Translations under genes and position numbers: made by a program
Origin: Marinobacterium sp. LSUCC0821
GTDB taxonomy: Bacteria > Pseudomonadota > Gammaproteobacteria > Pseudomonadales > Balneatricaceae
Length of the DNA stretch: 64,000 nt
Reading direction: 5' to 3'
Assembly: GCF_012848475.1 (NCBI RefSeq)
Contig: NZ_CP051666.1
Coordinates: 2,259,501-2,323,500, forward strand
Shown here: piece by piece, positions 15,166 through 25,395 of the stretch
Layout: each line of letters opens with the position of its first letter
Position numbering within the stretch: position 1 is the first letter of the stretch
The notes under the pieces: model-generated
What the model was told of the DNA's origin: nothing
The model's input: the letters and a program-made list of their open reading frames with translations, nothing else
Databases searched by the model: none

Positions 15166-16704
15166 ATGAGCAACGATCGCGTAATTATATTTGATACGAC
15201 CCTTCGTGATGGTGAGCAGAGCCCTGGTGCTTCAATGACCGGCGAAGAGAAGCTGCGTATCGCACGTCAACTCGAGCGTATGCGCGTCGATGTTATTGAA
15301 GCTGGTTTTGCGATAGCCAGTCCTGGTGACTTTGAAGCAGTTAAGAATATTGCAGATAACATCACTGAAAGCCGTGTCTGCTCGCTAGCACGTGCCTTGG
15401 ATGCAGATATTGATCGTGCTGGTGAAGCGCTGAAGAATGCAGCCCAGGGTCGAATTCACACCTTTATTGCAACCTCGCCAATTCACATGAAGTACAAGCT
15501 GCAGATGGAGCCTGATCGTGTGGTTGAGCAGGCAGTACATGCTGTTAAACGTGCCCGCAATTTAATGGATGATGTTGAGTTCTCACTTGAGGATGCAAGC
15601 CGTTCTGAACTTGATTTTATGTGCCACATTATCGAAAAAGTGATCGATGCTGGTGCTCGCACAATTAACATACCAGACACCGTGGGTTACGCCGTGCCGC
15701 ATCAATTTGCTGAGGTCATTGGTCAGCTCATTCAACGTATCCCAAATGCGGATAAAGCGATCTTCTCGGTACACTGTCACAACGATTTAGGCCTAGCTGT
15801 TGCCAACTCGTTGGCTGCAGTCGGTGCAGGTGCGCGTCAGGTTGAGTGTACGATCAATGGTCTGGGTGAACGTGCCGGTAATGCGGCGCTTGAAGAGATT
15901 GTGATGGCGCTTCGTACCCGTAAAGATGTGATGGGTGTTGAGACAAATATTAATACTCAACAGATTGTTGCGGCCTCTAAGTTAGTTTCTAGTGTGACAG
16001 GCTTCCCAGTTCAGCCGAACAAAGCCATTGTGGGGGCGAATGCCTTTGCGCATGAGTCTGGCATCCACCAGGATGGTGTACTTAAACACCGTGAGACTTA
16101 CGAGATCATGACGGCTGAAGATGTTGGCTGGAGCACCAATAAAATGGTCCTTGGCAAGCACTCAGGTCGTGCTGCTTTTAAGTCACGCATGGAAGAGCTA
16201 GGTACAACCTTCAAAACGGATACTGAGCTAAATGCCGCGTTCCAAAACTTCAAAGTGTTGGCGGATAAGAAGCACGAGATCTTTGATGAAGATCTGGTTG
16301 CGCTTGTGAGCAATAGCCGAGCTGAAGCTGCAAGTGATCGCTTCCAGTTGGTTAGCATGTCGGTAACTTCGCAGACTGGTGAGACGCCAAATGCGCAGAT
16401 GGTGATGAACGTCGCTGGCGAAGAGAAGCGTGCGGAAGCAAGTGGCAGTGGCCCTGTTGATGCCATCTTCAAAGCGATTGAGTCTATCGTGAATTCAGGT
16501 TCGACGCTGCTGATCTACTCTGTGAATGCAGTGACGGAGGGGACAGATTCACAAGGCGAGGTTACAGTGAGGCTAGAGCGTGGCGGTCGAATCGTCAATG
16601 GTCTGGGTGCTGATACCGATGTCATCATTGCGTCTGCCAAGGCCTACATCCACGCGCTGAATATGTTGGATGCAAACTCTGAAAAAGCGCATCCGCAGGT
16701 TTAA
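15166..16704 (+). CDS. leuA: 2-isopropylmalate synthase
   Basis: First committed step of leucine synthesis, condensing acetyl-CoA with 2-oxoisovalerate. [20 protein letters not shown] begins at the ATG at 15166, preceded by CAGGAGA at 9-nt spacing, and gives 512 residues, close to E. coli LeuA. The metal-binding and signature segments [14 protein letters not shown] and [16 protein letters not shown] are intact, and the C-terminal leucine-sensing domain occupies roughly residues 390-512. No leader peptide with Leu codons was found in the 160 bp upstream. Confidence 0.94.
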   Translation: MSNDRVIIFDTTLRDGEQSPGASMTGEEKLRIARQLERMRVDVIEAGFAIASPGDFEAVKNIADNITESRVCSLARALDADIDRAGEALKNAAQGRIHTFIATSPIHMKYKLQMEPDRVVEQAVHAVKRARNLMDDVEFSLEDASRSELDFMCHIIEKVIDAGARTINIPDTVGYAVPHQFAEVIGQLIQRIPNADKAIFSVHCHNDLGLAVANSLAAVGAGARQVECTINGLGERAGNAALEEIVMALRTRKDVMGVETNINTQQIVAASKLVSSVTGFPVQPNKAIVGANAFAHESGIHQDGVLKHRETYEIMTAEDVGWSTNKMVLGKHSGRAAFKSRMEELGTTFKTDTELNAAFQNFKVLADKKHEIFDEDLVALVSNSRAEAASDRFQLVSMSVTSQTGETPNAQMVMNVAGEEKRAEASGSGPVDAIFKAIESIVNSGSTLLIYSVNAVTEGTDSQGEVTVRLERGGRIVNGLGADTDVIIASAKAYIHALNMLDANSEKAHPQV

Positions 16705-16721
16705 ACCGAGAAGTCACTCCT

Positions 16722-17564
16722 ATGAATACAACTCAGGCACACTACTTAGAGCAGTTAGGCATCCAGCAATGGCTGCCTCGTGCTCAGTTGTCGAATGCTC
16801 CAGCGTCGCCTGATTGGGTTTATCGCTTTGTCCATCCGTCAGAACTTTTGGGTGATGATGAATTTGAGAGTGCTCTGGTTATGGGTGCACATGCCCCTGT
16901 TGCACCACATGCAGAGCAGCGGGCAATGGCTCAAATTCATCACACGCTTGGGTCTGAGAATGGGCATGGTTATGTTGAGCCTGAATTTACTCAGCCAGCG
17001 AGCCCAACTGTTAGACCGAATTTAGAGTCGCTTACGGGTGTTGCTGAAGCCGCACCGAAAACTGAATTTACACCGCAGCCTAAAGTTTCGATCGAACCTG
17101 CACCTAGGTATCGCATTACGATGGCGCGTGTTGGTCGCCTGCTGGTAGTGGATGATTTACCGGTTCGCGGTAGGTTAGGTTTCTCTGATGCGCATAAGCG
17201 CCTGTTAGCAGGAATAGTGCGTAGTTTGGGTGAGGATGCGACACAGCTAACCCTTCCTATAACGCTTGAGTGGCCAATGTTTACCGGAAAAAGTTTGGAT
17301 CAAGGTCCCCAAGAGGCGCTTCGCTACGCACAGCGTCAGGTGAAGTTCCTGCTTCGTGAGCCCGGCGTAGAGAATATCCTTATGTTTGGTCAGGCGCTGC
17401 CGCGATGGGTTGTCGACTCTGAAGCTGAGTCGGGTGTATTAACGGCTCACCCTGAATTGGGAGTTAACTATCTAGTTACTCAAACGCTGAGTCAGGCTTT
17501 GCAGTTGCCAGAGTTTAAGCGCCAAATCTGGAACGATATCCAGCCTCTAGTTCCCAAGCAGTAA
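16722..17564 (+). CDS. Hypothetical protein upstream of rimI
   Basis: I do not recognise a defined family in this 280-residue protein. The N-terminus contains LGIQQWLPRAQLSNAPASP, followed by a Pro/Thr/Glu-rich low-complexity linker at about residues 85-130. A compact C-terminal domain (about 130-280) includes GRLLVVDDLP, TLEWPMFTG and ENILMFGQALPRWV. No signal peptide or membrane segment is apparent, so it is probably cytoplasmic. Genes of similar size and layout often precede rimI in Pseudomonas-like genomes. The gene ends 4 bp before rimI, so the two are co-transcribed. Confidence 0.7.
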   Translation: MNTTQAHYLEQLGIQQWLPRAQLSNAPASPDWVYRFVHPSELLGDDEFESALVMGAHAPVAPHAEQRAMAQIHHTLGSENGHGYVEPEFTQPASPTVRPNLESLTGVAEAAPKTEFTPQPKVSIEPAPRYRITMARVGRLLVVDDLPVRGRLGFSDAHKRLLAGIVRSLGEDATQLTLPITLEWPMFTGKSLDQGPQEALRYAQRQVKFLLREPGVENILMFGQALPRWVVDSEAESGVLTAHPELGVNYLVTQTLSQALQLPEFKRQIWNDIQPLVPKQ

Positions 17565-17568
17565 CGCA

Positions 17569-18003
17569 ATGCGTGTCGCTTCTCAACAAGATCTCGCAAC
17601 GATTGTTGCCTTAGATCAAGACACCTTTCCTGATCATTGGTCAGAATCGCAATGGCTTACGTATCTAAACCAAAGTAACCGTTATATCGTGACACTAATT
17701 GGTGATGAAAAGCCTGTTGGCTATGCGGTTTTTAGCATACTGTTTGATGAAGCTGAACTACTTCGTATAGGTGTTTTACCGCAATTTCAGGGTGCTGGAA
17801 TCGGACATCGTTTGTTGCAATCAAGTATCAATGTTTTGCATGAACTTGGTACTAAACGCCTGCTGCTTGAAGTGCGGCAGAGTAACATTGCAGCGATTCG
17901 TCTCTATAAGAGCCTCGGTTTTAGTGAGGATGGAGTGCGTAAAGGTTACTACCCATTGCTGCAAGGCAGTGGTCGTGAAGATGCGATTCTAATGTCCAAA
18001 TAG
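17569..18003 (+). CDS. rimI: Ribosomal protein S18-alanine N-acetyltransferase
   Basis: A 144-residue GNAT acetyltransferase. The acetyl-CoA pyrophosphate loop is visible as VLPQFQGAGIGHRLLQ (about residues 70-84), followed by LLEVRQSNIAAIRLYKSLGF, the RimI signature. E. coli RimI acetylates the N-terminal alanine of S18 and is 148 residues. It is coupled to the upstream gene by a 4-bp gap. Confidence 0.9.
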   Translation: MRVASQQDLATIVALDQDTFPDHWSESQWLTYLNQSNRYIVTLIGDEKPVGYAVFSILFDEAELLRIGVLPQFQGAGIGHRLLQSSINVLHELGTKRLLLEVRQSNIAAIRLYKSLGFSEDGVRKGYYPLLQGSGREDAILMSK

Positions 18004-18019
18004 ATCTGTTGGTTTGTCT

Positions 18020-18688
18020 ATGAATAGTGAAACGATAACGATCAGTTTTGCGCTACAACTCATAAGTTGGTTATTTGTCTTATCAAGTTTAGGTTGGGCG
18101 ATTCGAACATTACCCGTAGGTGCGCTTCGTGCCGAGCCTAGACTACAACACCTGCTTTTCGGCGCCATGGTGGTGTTGATGCTGACCTGGACCTTTCGGG
18201 CCGGCCTCTCACAAGGATTGAGTATCCACTTTCTTGGCATAACGACCTTGGTGCTGATGTTTGGCTGGGACTTGGCCGTTCTTGCAGGGGCTCTGGCATT
18301 AGTAGGGATTACAATTGTTGGAATTGAGGATTGGTCTAGATTGGGATTGAATACGCTGACCATCGTTATTATTCCCGCTACGGTGACACTCCTCATTCTG
18401 CGCTTTGTGGAGCGATCGATTCCGCCAAACTTCTTTGCGTATCTGTTTTTAGTCGCCTTCCTAGGTGGTGGTGTAACTGTTGCGAGTTCCGGTCTAAGTC
18501 TAGGTGTTCTGTTGGGGATCGATGGTGTCTTAAGCTGGGGGACGATCTACCATGAGTATGTGCGATATCTCCCGCTGATCAGTTTTCCAGAAGGCCTCAT
18601 CAACGGCATTATCATGACGGCGATGATGGTGTTTCATCCGGATTGGATTCGCACTTTCGATGCGAAGGTCTATATCGATAGTCAGTAA
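18020..18688 (+). CDS. CbiM-like membrane protein (energy-coupling factor permease family)
   Basis: About 222 residues with six or seven hydrophobic segments. The segment IHFLGITTLVLMFGWDLAVL is the pattern of CbiM/ECF-type substrate-binding permeases. The ATG at 18020 is preferred to the TTG two codons earlier. Stand-alone relatives exist in gammaproteobacteria without the ATPase partners, and none is encoded nearby, so substrate and transport role are unknown. It follows rimI by 16 bp. Confidence 0.7.
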   Translation: MNSETITISFALQLISWLFVLSSLGWAIRTLPVGALRAEPRLQHLLFGAMVVLMLTWTFRAGLSQGLSIHFLGITTLVLMFGWDLAVLAGALALVGITIVGIEDWSRLGLNTLTIVIIPATVTLLILRFVERSIPPNFFAYLFLVAFLGGGVTVASSGLSLGVLLGIDGVLSWGTIYHEYVRYLPLISFPEGLINGIIMTAMMVFHPDWIRTFDAKVYIDSQ

Positions 18689-18704
18689 GCCCTAGTAAAT
18701 CAGT

Positions 18705-18764
18705 CACCGCCCCTGCGGGGAGGTTCCTACAGGGTGCGATTGTAGGAGGTTCCCCGAAGGGGTG
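18705..18764. repeat. Inverted pair of REP-like elements
   Basis: CACCGCCCCTGCGGGG and GAGGTTCCTACA face TGTAGGAGGTTCCCCGAAGG and GGTG across a 9-base spacer, so the whole unit can fold into a long hairpin. It has the form of a Pseudomonas-type REP doublet and shares the TGTAGGAGG head with the element at 1411-1445. Confidence 0.75.
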
Positions 18765-18871
18765 CCGAAAGATGAGTCAAATTTTTCGATTTGTATCGTG
18801 AACGCTAATCAGCGAAAATACGCCCTTCCTTAAGCACGATGTGCTTTCAGCTAATTTCAGAAGATAGATTC

Positions 18872-20455
18872 ATGTCAAACGCTCTGCATGCCGAAGTCGC
18901 TAAACGACGCACCTTCGCAATCATTTCGCACCCTGATGCGGGTAAAACTACTATCACCGAAAAGCTGTTACTTTTAGGTCAGTTGATTCAGGTGGCGGGT
19001 ACCGTAAAAGGTCGTGGTAGCGATCGCCATGCAACGTCGGACTGGATGTCGATGGAGCAGGAGCGTGGTATTTCGATTACCTCTTCTGTGATGCAGTTCC
19101 CGTTCCGTGAACGTATCGTGAACCTGCTTGATACTCCGGGACACGAAGACTTCTCTGAAGATACCTACCGAACACTGACTGCGGTTGACTCTGCATTGAT
19201 GGTGGTTGACGGCGCGAAGGGTGTCGAAGATCGCACAATCAAACTGATGGAAGTGTGTCGCCTTCGTGATACGCCTATCTTCTCGTTCGTGAACAAACTT
19301 GACCGTGAAATTCGTGACCCTATTGAGTTGTTGGATGAGATTGAGTCTGTCCTCAAGATTGAAGCTGCACCGATTAACTGGCCAATTGGTTCAGGTCAGC
19401 GTTTTAAAGGGGTCTACAACCTCTACACCGATACGATTCACCTCTTTACCAAAGGTCAGGGTCATCTACTTGCTGAACAGAAGACCATTGAAGGTCTCGA
19501 GAGCGACGAAGCGAAAACCCTGCTGGGTGCTGAGTATGAAGATTTCTGTGAAGAGATCGAGTTGGTGCGCGGGGCTACCCATGAGTGGAGCATTGATGCT
19601 TATCTAGCGGGTACACAGACGCCAGTATTCTTCGGTACAGCACTCGGTAACTTTGGTGTGCGCGAGATGATGCATGACTTTGTTGATTGGGCGCCAGCAC
19701 CAAGCCAGCGTGCAACTGAGACTCGTGAAGTTAATGCTGATGAAGAGAAATTCTCAGGCTTTATCTTCAAAATTCAGGCCAACATGGATCCAAAACACCG
19801 TGACCGTATTGCCTTCATGCGTATCTGTTCTGGTAAATACACCAAGGGCTTGAAGATGCGTCATTCACGTATCGGCAAGGATGTGCGTATTGCCGATGCA
19901 GTGACCTTTGTTGCAGGTGATCGTGAGGCTGTTGAAGAGGCGTGGTCGGGCGATATTATTGGCCTGCACAACCATGGCACCATTCAGATTGGTGATACCT
20001 TTACCGAGGGTGAAGAGCTCAAATTCACAGGTATTCCCCACTTCGCGCCAGAGCTTTTCCGTCGTGTACGTCCAATCGACCCACTCAAAATGAAACAGCT
20101 TCAGAAAGGCCTGCAGCAATTGTCGGAAGAGGGTGCGGTGCAGCTCTTTATGCCATTGCGCAACAACGATCTGATTCTTGGCGCAGTCGGTCAGCTTCAG
20201 TTTGATGTGGTGATGTACCGTTTGAAAGATGAGTACAAGGTGGATTGTCTCTATGAGCCGATCACTGTTGCCACAGCGCGTTGGGTCGAGTGTAACGACG
20301 CTAAAATGCTCAATGACTTCCGTAAAAAAGCGCACGACAATCTTGCCGAAGATGGTGCTGGTCTTTTGACTTATTTGGCGCCAACTCGTGTAAATCTTAA
20401 TTTGACCGAAGAGCGCTGGCCGGACGTTGAGTTCCGAGCAACTCGTGAGCACTAA
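18872..20455 (+). CDS. prfC: Peptide chain release factor 3
   Basis: Translational GTPase that removes RF1/RF2 from the ribosome after termination. The ATG at 18872 gives [20 protein letters not shown] and 527 residues (E. coli 529). The G1 loop [12 protein letters not shown], switch region [13 protein letters not shown]3 DTPGHEDF and G4 NKLDRE are all present. The upstream in-frame ATG at 18839 would add 11 unconserved residues. Confidence 0.95.
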   Translation: MSNALHAEVAKRRTFAIISHPDAGKTTITEKLLLLGQLIQVAGTVKGRGSDRHATSDWMSMEQERGISITSSVMQFPFRERIVNLLDTPGHEDFSEDTYRTLTAVDSALMVVDGAKGVEDRTIKLMEVCRLRDTPIFSFVNKLDREIRDPIELLDEIESVLKIEAAPINWPIGSGQRFKGVYNLYTDTIHLFTKGQGHLLAEQKTIEGLESDEAKTLLGAEYEDFCEEIELVRGATHEWSIDAYLAGTQTPVFFGTALGNFGVREMMHDFVDWAPAPSQRATETREVNADEEKFSGFIFKIQANMDPKHRDRIAFMRICSGKYTKGLKMRHSRIGKDVRIADAVTFVAGDREAVEEAWSGDIIGLHNHGTIQIGDTFTEGEELKFTGIPHFAPELFRRVRPIDPLKMKQLQKGLQQLSEEGAVQLFMPLRNNDLILGAVGQLQFDVVMYRLKDEYKVDCLYEPITVATARWVECNDAKMLNDFRKKAHDNLAEDGAGLLTYLAPTRVNLNLTEERWPDVEFRATREH

Positions 20456-20466
20456 GCGGTTATAAA

Positions 20467-21243
20467 ATGAACCTCATCGACTCCCACTGCCATCTCGATT
20501 TTCCCGAATTGGCAGAGGGACTCGAGCAAGAACTGGACGCCTGCGCTGATGCAGGTGTAAACCAGATCATCATTCCCGGTGTCACTGCTGCCGAATGGCA
20601 ACGTGTTTTGGACTCTACGCTATTCCATCACCCAGTCACTCGCTATGCAGCTCTTGGTCTGCACCCCTGTTTTCTTAATCATCACTCGCTTAAGACTGAT
20701 ATTGAACGGCTAGAATCGCTTTTGCGAACTCACTCCAATATCGTCGCTGTGGGCGAGTGCGGGTTAGATCTCTTTATTGAAAACCCTCAATTGGAGCAAC
20801 AGCTGCAGTTATTTGACGCTCAGCTTGAGCTTGCGAAGCAGTTTGAACTACCCGTCATTTTGCATGTGAGGCGATCTGTCGATCTGGTTTTGAAGTCCCT
20901 ACGTAGACATCAACTGAAAGCAGGCGGCGTTGCCCATGCATTCTCGGGCAGTATTCAGCAAGCTCAAGAGTCTACAAGGTTGGGTTTTAAAATTGGTATC
21001 GGTGGTTCAATCACCTATGAGCGTGCTCAGCGTCTTCGAAAAGTCGTTGTTGAAATTCCGTTAACAGAAATTTTGCTCGAAACTGATGCGCCTGATATGC
21101 CGCTGAATGGCTTTCAAGGAGAGTCTAATCGCCCCTCTCGAGTTAAGCTGGTAGCAGAGTGTTTAGCCCAGCTGCGTGGAATTTCTGTTGAAGAGGTAGC
21201 AGAGCAAACAACGGCGAATGCTAAGCAGTTGTTCGGGCTCTAG
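20467..21243 (+). CDS. TatD-family metal-dependent deoxyribonuclease
   Basis: A 258-residue TIM-barrel amidohydrolase-like enzyme. Metal ligands are visible in DSHCHLDF (His7, His9), GECGLD, ILHVRRSVD, AHAFSG and ETDAPD. It is closest in feel to the YjjV branch, which often follows prfC. The TatD family acts on DNA ends or D-aminoacyl-tRNA; the exact substrate is unknown. It starts 11 bp after prfC. Confidence 0.85.
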   Translation: MNLIDSHCHLDFPELAEGLEQELDACADAGVNQIIIPGVTAAEWQRVLDSTLFHHPVTRYAALGLHPCFLNHHSLKTDIERLESLLRTHSNIVAVGECGLDLFIENPQLEQQLQLFDAQLELAKQFELPVILHVRRSVDLVLKSLRRHQLKAGGVAHAFSGSIQQAQESTRLGFKIGIGGSITYERAQRLRKVVVEIPLTEILLETDAPDMPLNGFQGESNRPSRVKLVAECLAQLRGISVEEVAEQTTANAKQLFGL

Positions 21244-21285
21244 GTGTTTGTCCTGAGCCTGAAGGCGCTCATTGATTGACGCTTT

Positions 21286-21358
21286 ATACCGGGGTCAGAG
21301 TAGTCTAACACCCAAAGGGCGTTAGACTACTCTGACCTCAATTGTATGACCCCGGTAT
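21286..21358. repeat. Long two-level palindrome (cruciform-type repeat)
   Basis: The inner stem GGTCAGAGTAGTCTAAC / GTTAGACTACTCTGACC closes on CCC-AAA-GGG. The outer arms ATACCGGGGTC (21286-21296) and GACCCCGGTAT (21348-21358) pair separately. Its GGGGTCAGAGT head is shared with 12777-12828. Confidence 0.75.
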
Positions 21359-21390
21359 GTGCACTACCAGCTCTGGAAAGTGCTGCTATT

Positions 21391-21418
21391 GCGGATGACA
21401 GGCTGAAGGCCTGTCACC
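21391..21418. repeat. REP-like element
   Basis: GCGGATGACAGGCTGAAGG followed by CCTGTCACC: GGTGACAGG pairs with the head CCTGTCA-type arm. Same family as 12846 and 63443. It lies just past the DUF1244 gene's 3' end. Confidence 0.6.
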
Positions 21419-21432
21419 AAGGTAGCAAATAT

Positions 21433-21729
21433 TTATTTACTACCAGTTACTTCATTGTATTTAGCGATCTGGTCTGCAGTTGCTTCGCTCTGGTACTTAT
21501 CTTTCCAATCTGCGTATGGCTCGCCGTAAACAAGCTCACGAGCCTGCTCGTAATCGATGCTCTCACCGCGCTCTTCGGCAGCAGCTACATACCATTTAGA
21601 GAGGCAGTTACGGCAGAAGCTTGCAAGGTTCATTAGGTCGATGTTCTGCACCTCTTTGTGGTTATCAAAGTGGGTGAGTAAGCGACGGAAAACGGCTGCT
21701 TCAATCTCGGTTTTAGTCTGTTGGTCCAT
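21433..21729 (-). CDS. DUF1244-family small protein
   Basis: A 98-residue protein with MDQQTKTEIEAAVFRRLLTH, NIDLMNLASFCRNCLSKWY and EAREL-like QARELVYGEPYADWK. This is the DUF1244 (COG3492) pattern, a helical family of unknown function with a conserved Cys-x-x-Cys (FCRNC). It follows glnD on the same strand after 34 bp and may be co-transcribed with it. Confidence 0.8.
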   Translation of the reverse strand: MDQQTKTEIEAAVFRRLLTHFDNHKEVQNIDLMNLASFCRNCLSKWYVAAAEERGESIDYEQARELVYGEPYADWKDKYQSEATADQIAKYNEVTGSK

Positions 21730-21763
21730 GTCGGCTCCTAATCTTTATAAATACGTTTATCTA

Positions 21764-24451
21764 TCAATGCATATGCTGGTCGAGTTCGTCGCAGATCGCG
21801 TGTGTAAGTCGATCGCAAATCTCGGGATCTGTAATAGGCTGTTTGTTCACATCGGTGACGTAGAAGAAGTCCTCCACGCGCTCGGCGATGTTGGCGATTT
21901 TTGCCTTATGAACGTTTACTTCAAACTGCGCGAAGATACGTCCTATACGAGACAGCAGTCCAGGGCGATCGGCGGTGAATACCTCAAGTACGGTCTGCTG
22001 TAGCACGGGGTCGGTGTGCATCGACGCGCTGGTTTTAATTGGGAATAACTTAAGCTGTCTTGGTACGCGACGGTGAATAATCTCGGGGAAATCATCGGGG
22101 TCATCAAGTTGTTCTACTAGGTAATCCTGGATTTCACGCAGATAATCAGGATTGTCGCTTAGCGGCTGATTATCCTCATCGAGCACGGTATAGGTGTTTA
22201 AGGTGTAACCGTTATTGGTCGCTATGATGCGCGCATCCTGAACGCTTAGGTGTAGTTGGTCCAGTGCCGCTACTGTTGCCGCAAATAGGTTGTTTGTATC
22301 AGGAGCGTAGATGAAAATCTCAGTCGCCCCTTCATGCGCCCTAAAGCTGTGTCTGTGGAGATTCACTACCGGCAGCTGTTGATTACCATGCTCAAGTATC
22401 GCTTGAGTATGTCGCGCAATTGCGCGGCTATCTACGCGAAGGAAGTAATCATCACCGAGTAGTGCCCAAAACTCCTCAACTGCACGCTTATCTGCACCGA
22501 CACGTTGCAGAGATTGCATCGCTTCGAATTGGGTCTGCTCGACGAGCTCCTCTTTACCGATTGGGTTCTCGAGACCGCGGCGCAGGGCGCGGCGTGTTTC
22601 GGCATAGAGCTGGCGCATTAGGGTTGCGCGCCAAGAGTTCCAAAGCTCATTGTTGGTGGCATTAATATCTGCAACGGTCATTACGTAGAGGTAGTCTAGG
22701 TGGGTTACGTCACCAACAATGGATGCAAACTCATGAATCACTTCTGGGTCAGAGATGTCGCGACGTTGTGCAGTCATCGACATTAATAGATGCTTCCCAA
22801 CAAGCCAGGCGACAAGCGCGCCATCCCATTTGCCCAAATGGTGTCGATTACAGAATTCGATAGCATCAACTGCGCCTAGTTCAGAGTGGTCCCCGCCACG
22901 CCCCTTAGCAATGTCGTGATAGAGACCGGCTACATAAAGCAGTTCAATCTTTGGAAGGTTGTTAACCACGCGATGCGCCACAGGGAAGGTGTCTCTAAAT
23001 TCAGTGTGGCGGAACTGCCGCATCATCTGAATCACTTTGAGCGTGTGGGCATCAACCGTGTATATGTGGAACAAATCATGCTGCATCTGGCCGACAATAT
23101 TGCCAAACTCAGGTAGGTAGAGCCCGAGAATACCATAGCGATTCATACGTTTTAGTTCTGTTGAAACGCGCTCTGGTGAGCGAAGTAGCTCCATAAAGAG
23201 CGATGTGTTGCGCAGATCATTGCGGAACTCATCATCTATTAGATGGCGGTGATCGCGTAGTAGGCGAATTGTTGATGCTCGAACACCCTTGATGTCTGGG
23301 TTTTGGGCCATCAGCACAAACAGCTCTAATATTGCAAAGGGGTTGTGCTGAAAAACCTTTTTGTGTGCGACGGCAAGGTAGTTGTCGCGAACAATAAATC
23401 GAGAGTTTAGTGTGCGAACTTCATGATCATCGTCGGCACGAAGGATAACTTCATCGAAGTATTGCAGGAGCATGTCGTTGAAACCCGCCATCGCTTTTGC
23501 GATACGGTAGTATTTGCTCATGAACTGCTCTACTGCGAGTGATTCATCATTGGTTTCGTAGTTGAAATATTCCGCTAGTGTGCGCTGGTGGTCAAAAAGG
23601 AGACGGTCCTCACGGCGCTTATTGTGCATGTGGAGTGCATAACGAATTGTCCAAAGGTAGAGCTCTCCTCGGTTGAGGGTCTCTAATTCAGACTCTGTCA
23701 AAAATCCGTGGTGGACCAAATCTTTAATGTAGGTCGCACCGAAGTGACGTTTAGCCACCCAACCCACGGTCTGTAGATCTCGTAAGCCGCCAGGTGAGTT
23801 TTTGATGTTGGGTTCTAAGTTGTACTCAGTGTTGTTGGTCGCGCTATGACGCTCGGTCTGCTCTTTAAGCTTCGCTTTGAAAAATTCGGAGTCGGTCCAA
23901 GCATCATCAGATGTGACGCGATCATACATGCGCTGTTGAAGCGCTGGATTGCCTGTTAGCGCGCGTGACTCTATTAGGTTGGTGGCGATTGTGATGTCGT
24001 GTTTACACTCGTTGTAACACTCCTCAATTGAGCGAACACTAGAGCCGATATCAAGATTAATATCCCAAAGAAGAGTTAAGAAGCCGCTGATGGACGTTTC
24101 GTATTCGGTTGCATCAACGCCATCCAAAAGAATGAGAATGTCGACATCTGAATGGGGGTGGAGTTCGCCACGTCCATAACCGCCGACAGCTATTAAGGAG
24201 ATTTGCTCCTCACTTGGCCATTCAAAGTTATCCCAAACAACGCGCAAAATTTGATCTATGACCCAAGCGCGGCCATATATCAGTTTGCGAATATCCTCTT
24301 TGGCCTTAAAGGCCTCGTGCATCTTATGAGTCGAATCTTTAATGACCGCTTTAAGTGCTGCGGTAAGTGAGCCAGATGCGATTTTCTCAAGCAGTAGATC
24401 GGTATCCAAAAACTGCTCAATACCTTTGATTGGAACGGGTGACACCTGCAT
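21764..24451 (-). CDS. glnD: Bifunctional uridylyltransferase/uridylyl-removing enzyme
   Basis: Nitrogen sensor that uridylylates and de-uridylylates PII proteins in response to glutamine. At 895 residues it is close to E. coli GlnD (890). The nucleotidyltransferase core is GGYGRGELHPHSDVDILIL (about residues 87-105), followed by PGGLRDLQT. The uridylyl-removing HD domain contains YHDIAKGRGGDHSELG (about 505-520). Two ACT glutamine-sensing domains occupy the C-terminus from about residue 710. It lies downstream of map in the same direction, separated by 41 bp. Confidence 0.95.
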   Translation of the reverse strand: MQVSPVPIKGIEQFLDTDLLLEKIASGSLTAALKAVIKDSTHKMHEAFKAKEDIRKLIYGRAWVIDQILRVVWDNFEWPSEEQISLIAVGGYGRGELHPHSDVDILILLDGVDATEYETSISGFLTLLWDINLDIGSSVRSIEECYNECKHDITIATNLIESRALTGNPALQQRMYDRVTSDDAWTDSEFFKAKLKEQTERHSATNNTEYNLEPNIKNSPGGLRDLQTVGWVAKRHFGATYIKDLVHHGFLTESELETLNRGELYLWTIRYALHMHNKRREDRLLFDHQRTLAEYFNYETNDESLAVEQFMSKYYRIAKAMAGFNDMLLQYFDEVILRADDDHEVRTLNSRFIVRDNYLAVAHKKVFQHNPFAILELFVLMAQNPDIKGVRASTIRLLRDHRHLIDDEFRNDLRNTSLFMELLRSPERVSTELKRMNRYGILGLYLPEFGNIVGQMQHDLFHIYTVDAHTLKVIQMMRQFRHTEFRDTFPVAHRVVNNLPKIELLYVAGLYHDIAKGRGGDHSELGAVDAIEFCNRHHLGKWDGALVAWLVGKHLLMSMTAQRRDISDPEVIHEFASIVGDVTHLDYLYVMTVADINATNNELWNSWRATLMRQLYAETRRALRRGLENPIGKEELVEQTQFEAMQSLQRVGADKRAVEEFWALLGDDYFLRVDSRAIARHTQAILEHGNQQLPVVNLHRHSFRAHEGATEIFIYAPDTNNLFAATVAALDQLHLSVQDARIIATNNGYTLNTYTVLDEDNQPLSDNPDYLREIQDYLVEQLDDPDDFPEIIHRRVPRQLKLFPIKTSASMHTDPVLQQTVLEVFTADRPGLLSRIGRIFAQFEVNVHKAKIANIAERVEDFFYVTDVNKQPITDPEICDRLTHAICDELDQHMH

Positions 24452-24492
24452 GGGTCTGCTCCTTAACGCAGCGGATTAATCAGTGCGGCGAG

Positions 24493-25278
24493 TTATGCTC
24501 GCTCTTCGTTACGAAGGGTTAGGATCTCATGGCCATCAGCAGTCACTAGAATAGTGTGTTCATACTGAGCTGAAAGAGATCTATCTTTAGTGCGAACTGT
24601 CCAGCCATCGTTCTTGTCAAGCGTGACCTGGCGTTTGCGAAGGTTGATCATAGGTTCAATCGTGAAACACATTCCCTCTTCAAGAATAACGGCTTCACGA
24701 AATAGAGACTCTTTTGGATCGTAGTAGTGCATCACCTGGGGCTCTTCATGAAAGCCTGCGCCGATTCCATGACCACAGTATTCACGAACCACGGAGTAGT
24801 GATTTGCTTCAGCATGTTTCTGTATCGCCTTGCCAATGTCGCGAAGATCGGTGCCTGGTTTCACCATCTCGATTCCGAGATTCATGCACTCCTGGGTAAC
24901 TTTACACAAGCGTGAAGCGAATTGAGGTACTTCGCCTACGCAGAACATTTTGCTGGTGTCGCCGTGGTAACCATCTTTGATCACGGTGATATCGAGGTTA
25001 ACGATGTCGCCTGCTTTAAGTGGGCGGTCATTCGGGATGCCGTGACACACAACCTCATTCACTGAAGTGCAGATAGATTTAGGGAATCCATGGTAGTCAA
25101 GCGGTGCAGGGATCGCCTTTTGTACATCAACAATGTAGTCGTGACAGATCTTGTCCAGCTCGTTAGTCGTGATGCCAGGCTGAACATGCTCTTCGATCAT
25201 TTCGAGTACTTCTGCAGCCAAACGGCCAGCGACACGCATCTTTTCAATTTCATCAGCTGTTTTGATGATAATAGTCAT
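24493..25278 (-). CDS. map: Methionine aminopeptidase, type I
   Basis: Removes the initiator methionine from nascent proteins. The 261-residue length is typical. Metal ligands can be read in NLDITVIKDGYHGDTSKMF (two Asp), GHGIGAGFHEEP (His), FTIEPMI (Glu) and the C-terminal EHTILV (Glu). It is transcribed divergently from rpsB, the usual arrangement, and probably forms a unit with glnD. Confidence 0.95.
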   Translation of the reverse strand: MTIIIKTADEIEKMRVAGRLAAEVLEMIEEHVQPGITTNELDKICHDYIVDVQKAIPAPLDYHGFPKSICTSVNEVVCHGIPNDRPLKAGDIVNLDITVIKDGYHGDTSKMFCVGEVPQFASRLCKVTQECMNLGIEMVKPGTDLRDIGKAIQKHAEANHYSVVREYCGHGIGAGFHEEPQVMHYYDPKESLFREAVILEEGMCFTIEPMINLRKRQVTLDKNDGWTVRTKDRSLSAQYEHTILVTADGHEILTLRNEERA

Positions 25279-25395
25279 CGGAAATCCTATCTAAATCGGT
25301 GTGTAACGCTTTGGGTATTTAAAGCGTGTTTTGATAGTGCTTATTGTACAGGAGGTAGGCGCAGGGTCTACCGATGTTTGTAACGTAAAATGAAA

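Noticed and set aside
19865-20452. 195-residue antisense ORF inside prfC
   Set aside because: It lies wholly opposite a conserved gene, has no independent start signal, and its composition is that of a shadow frame.
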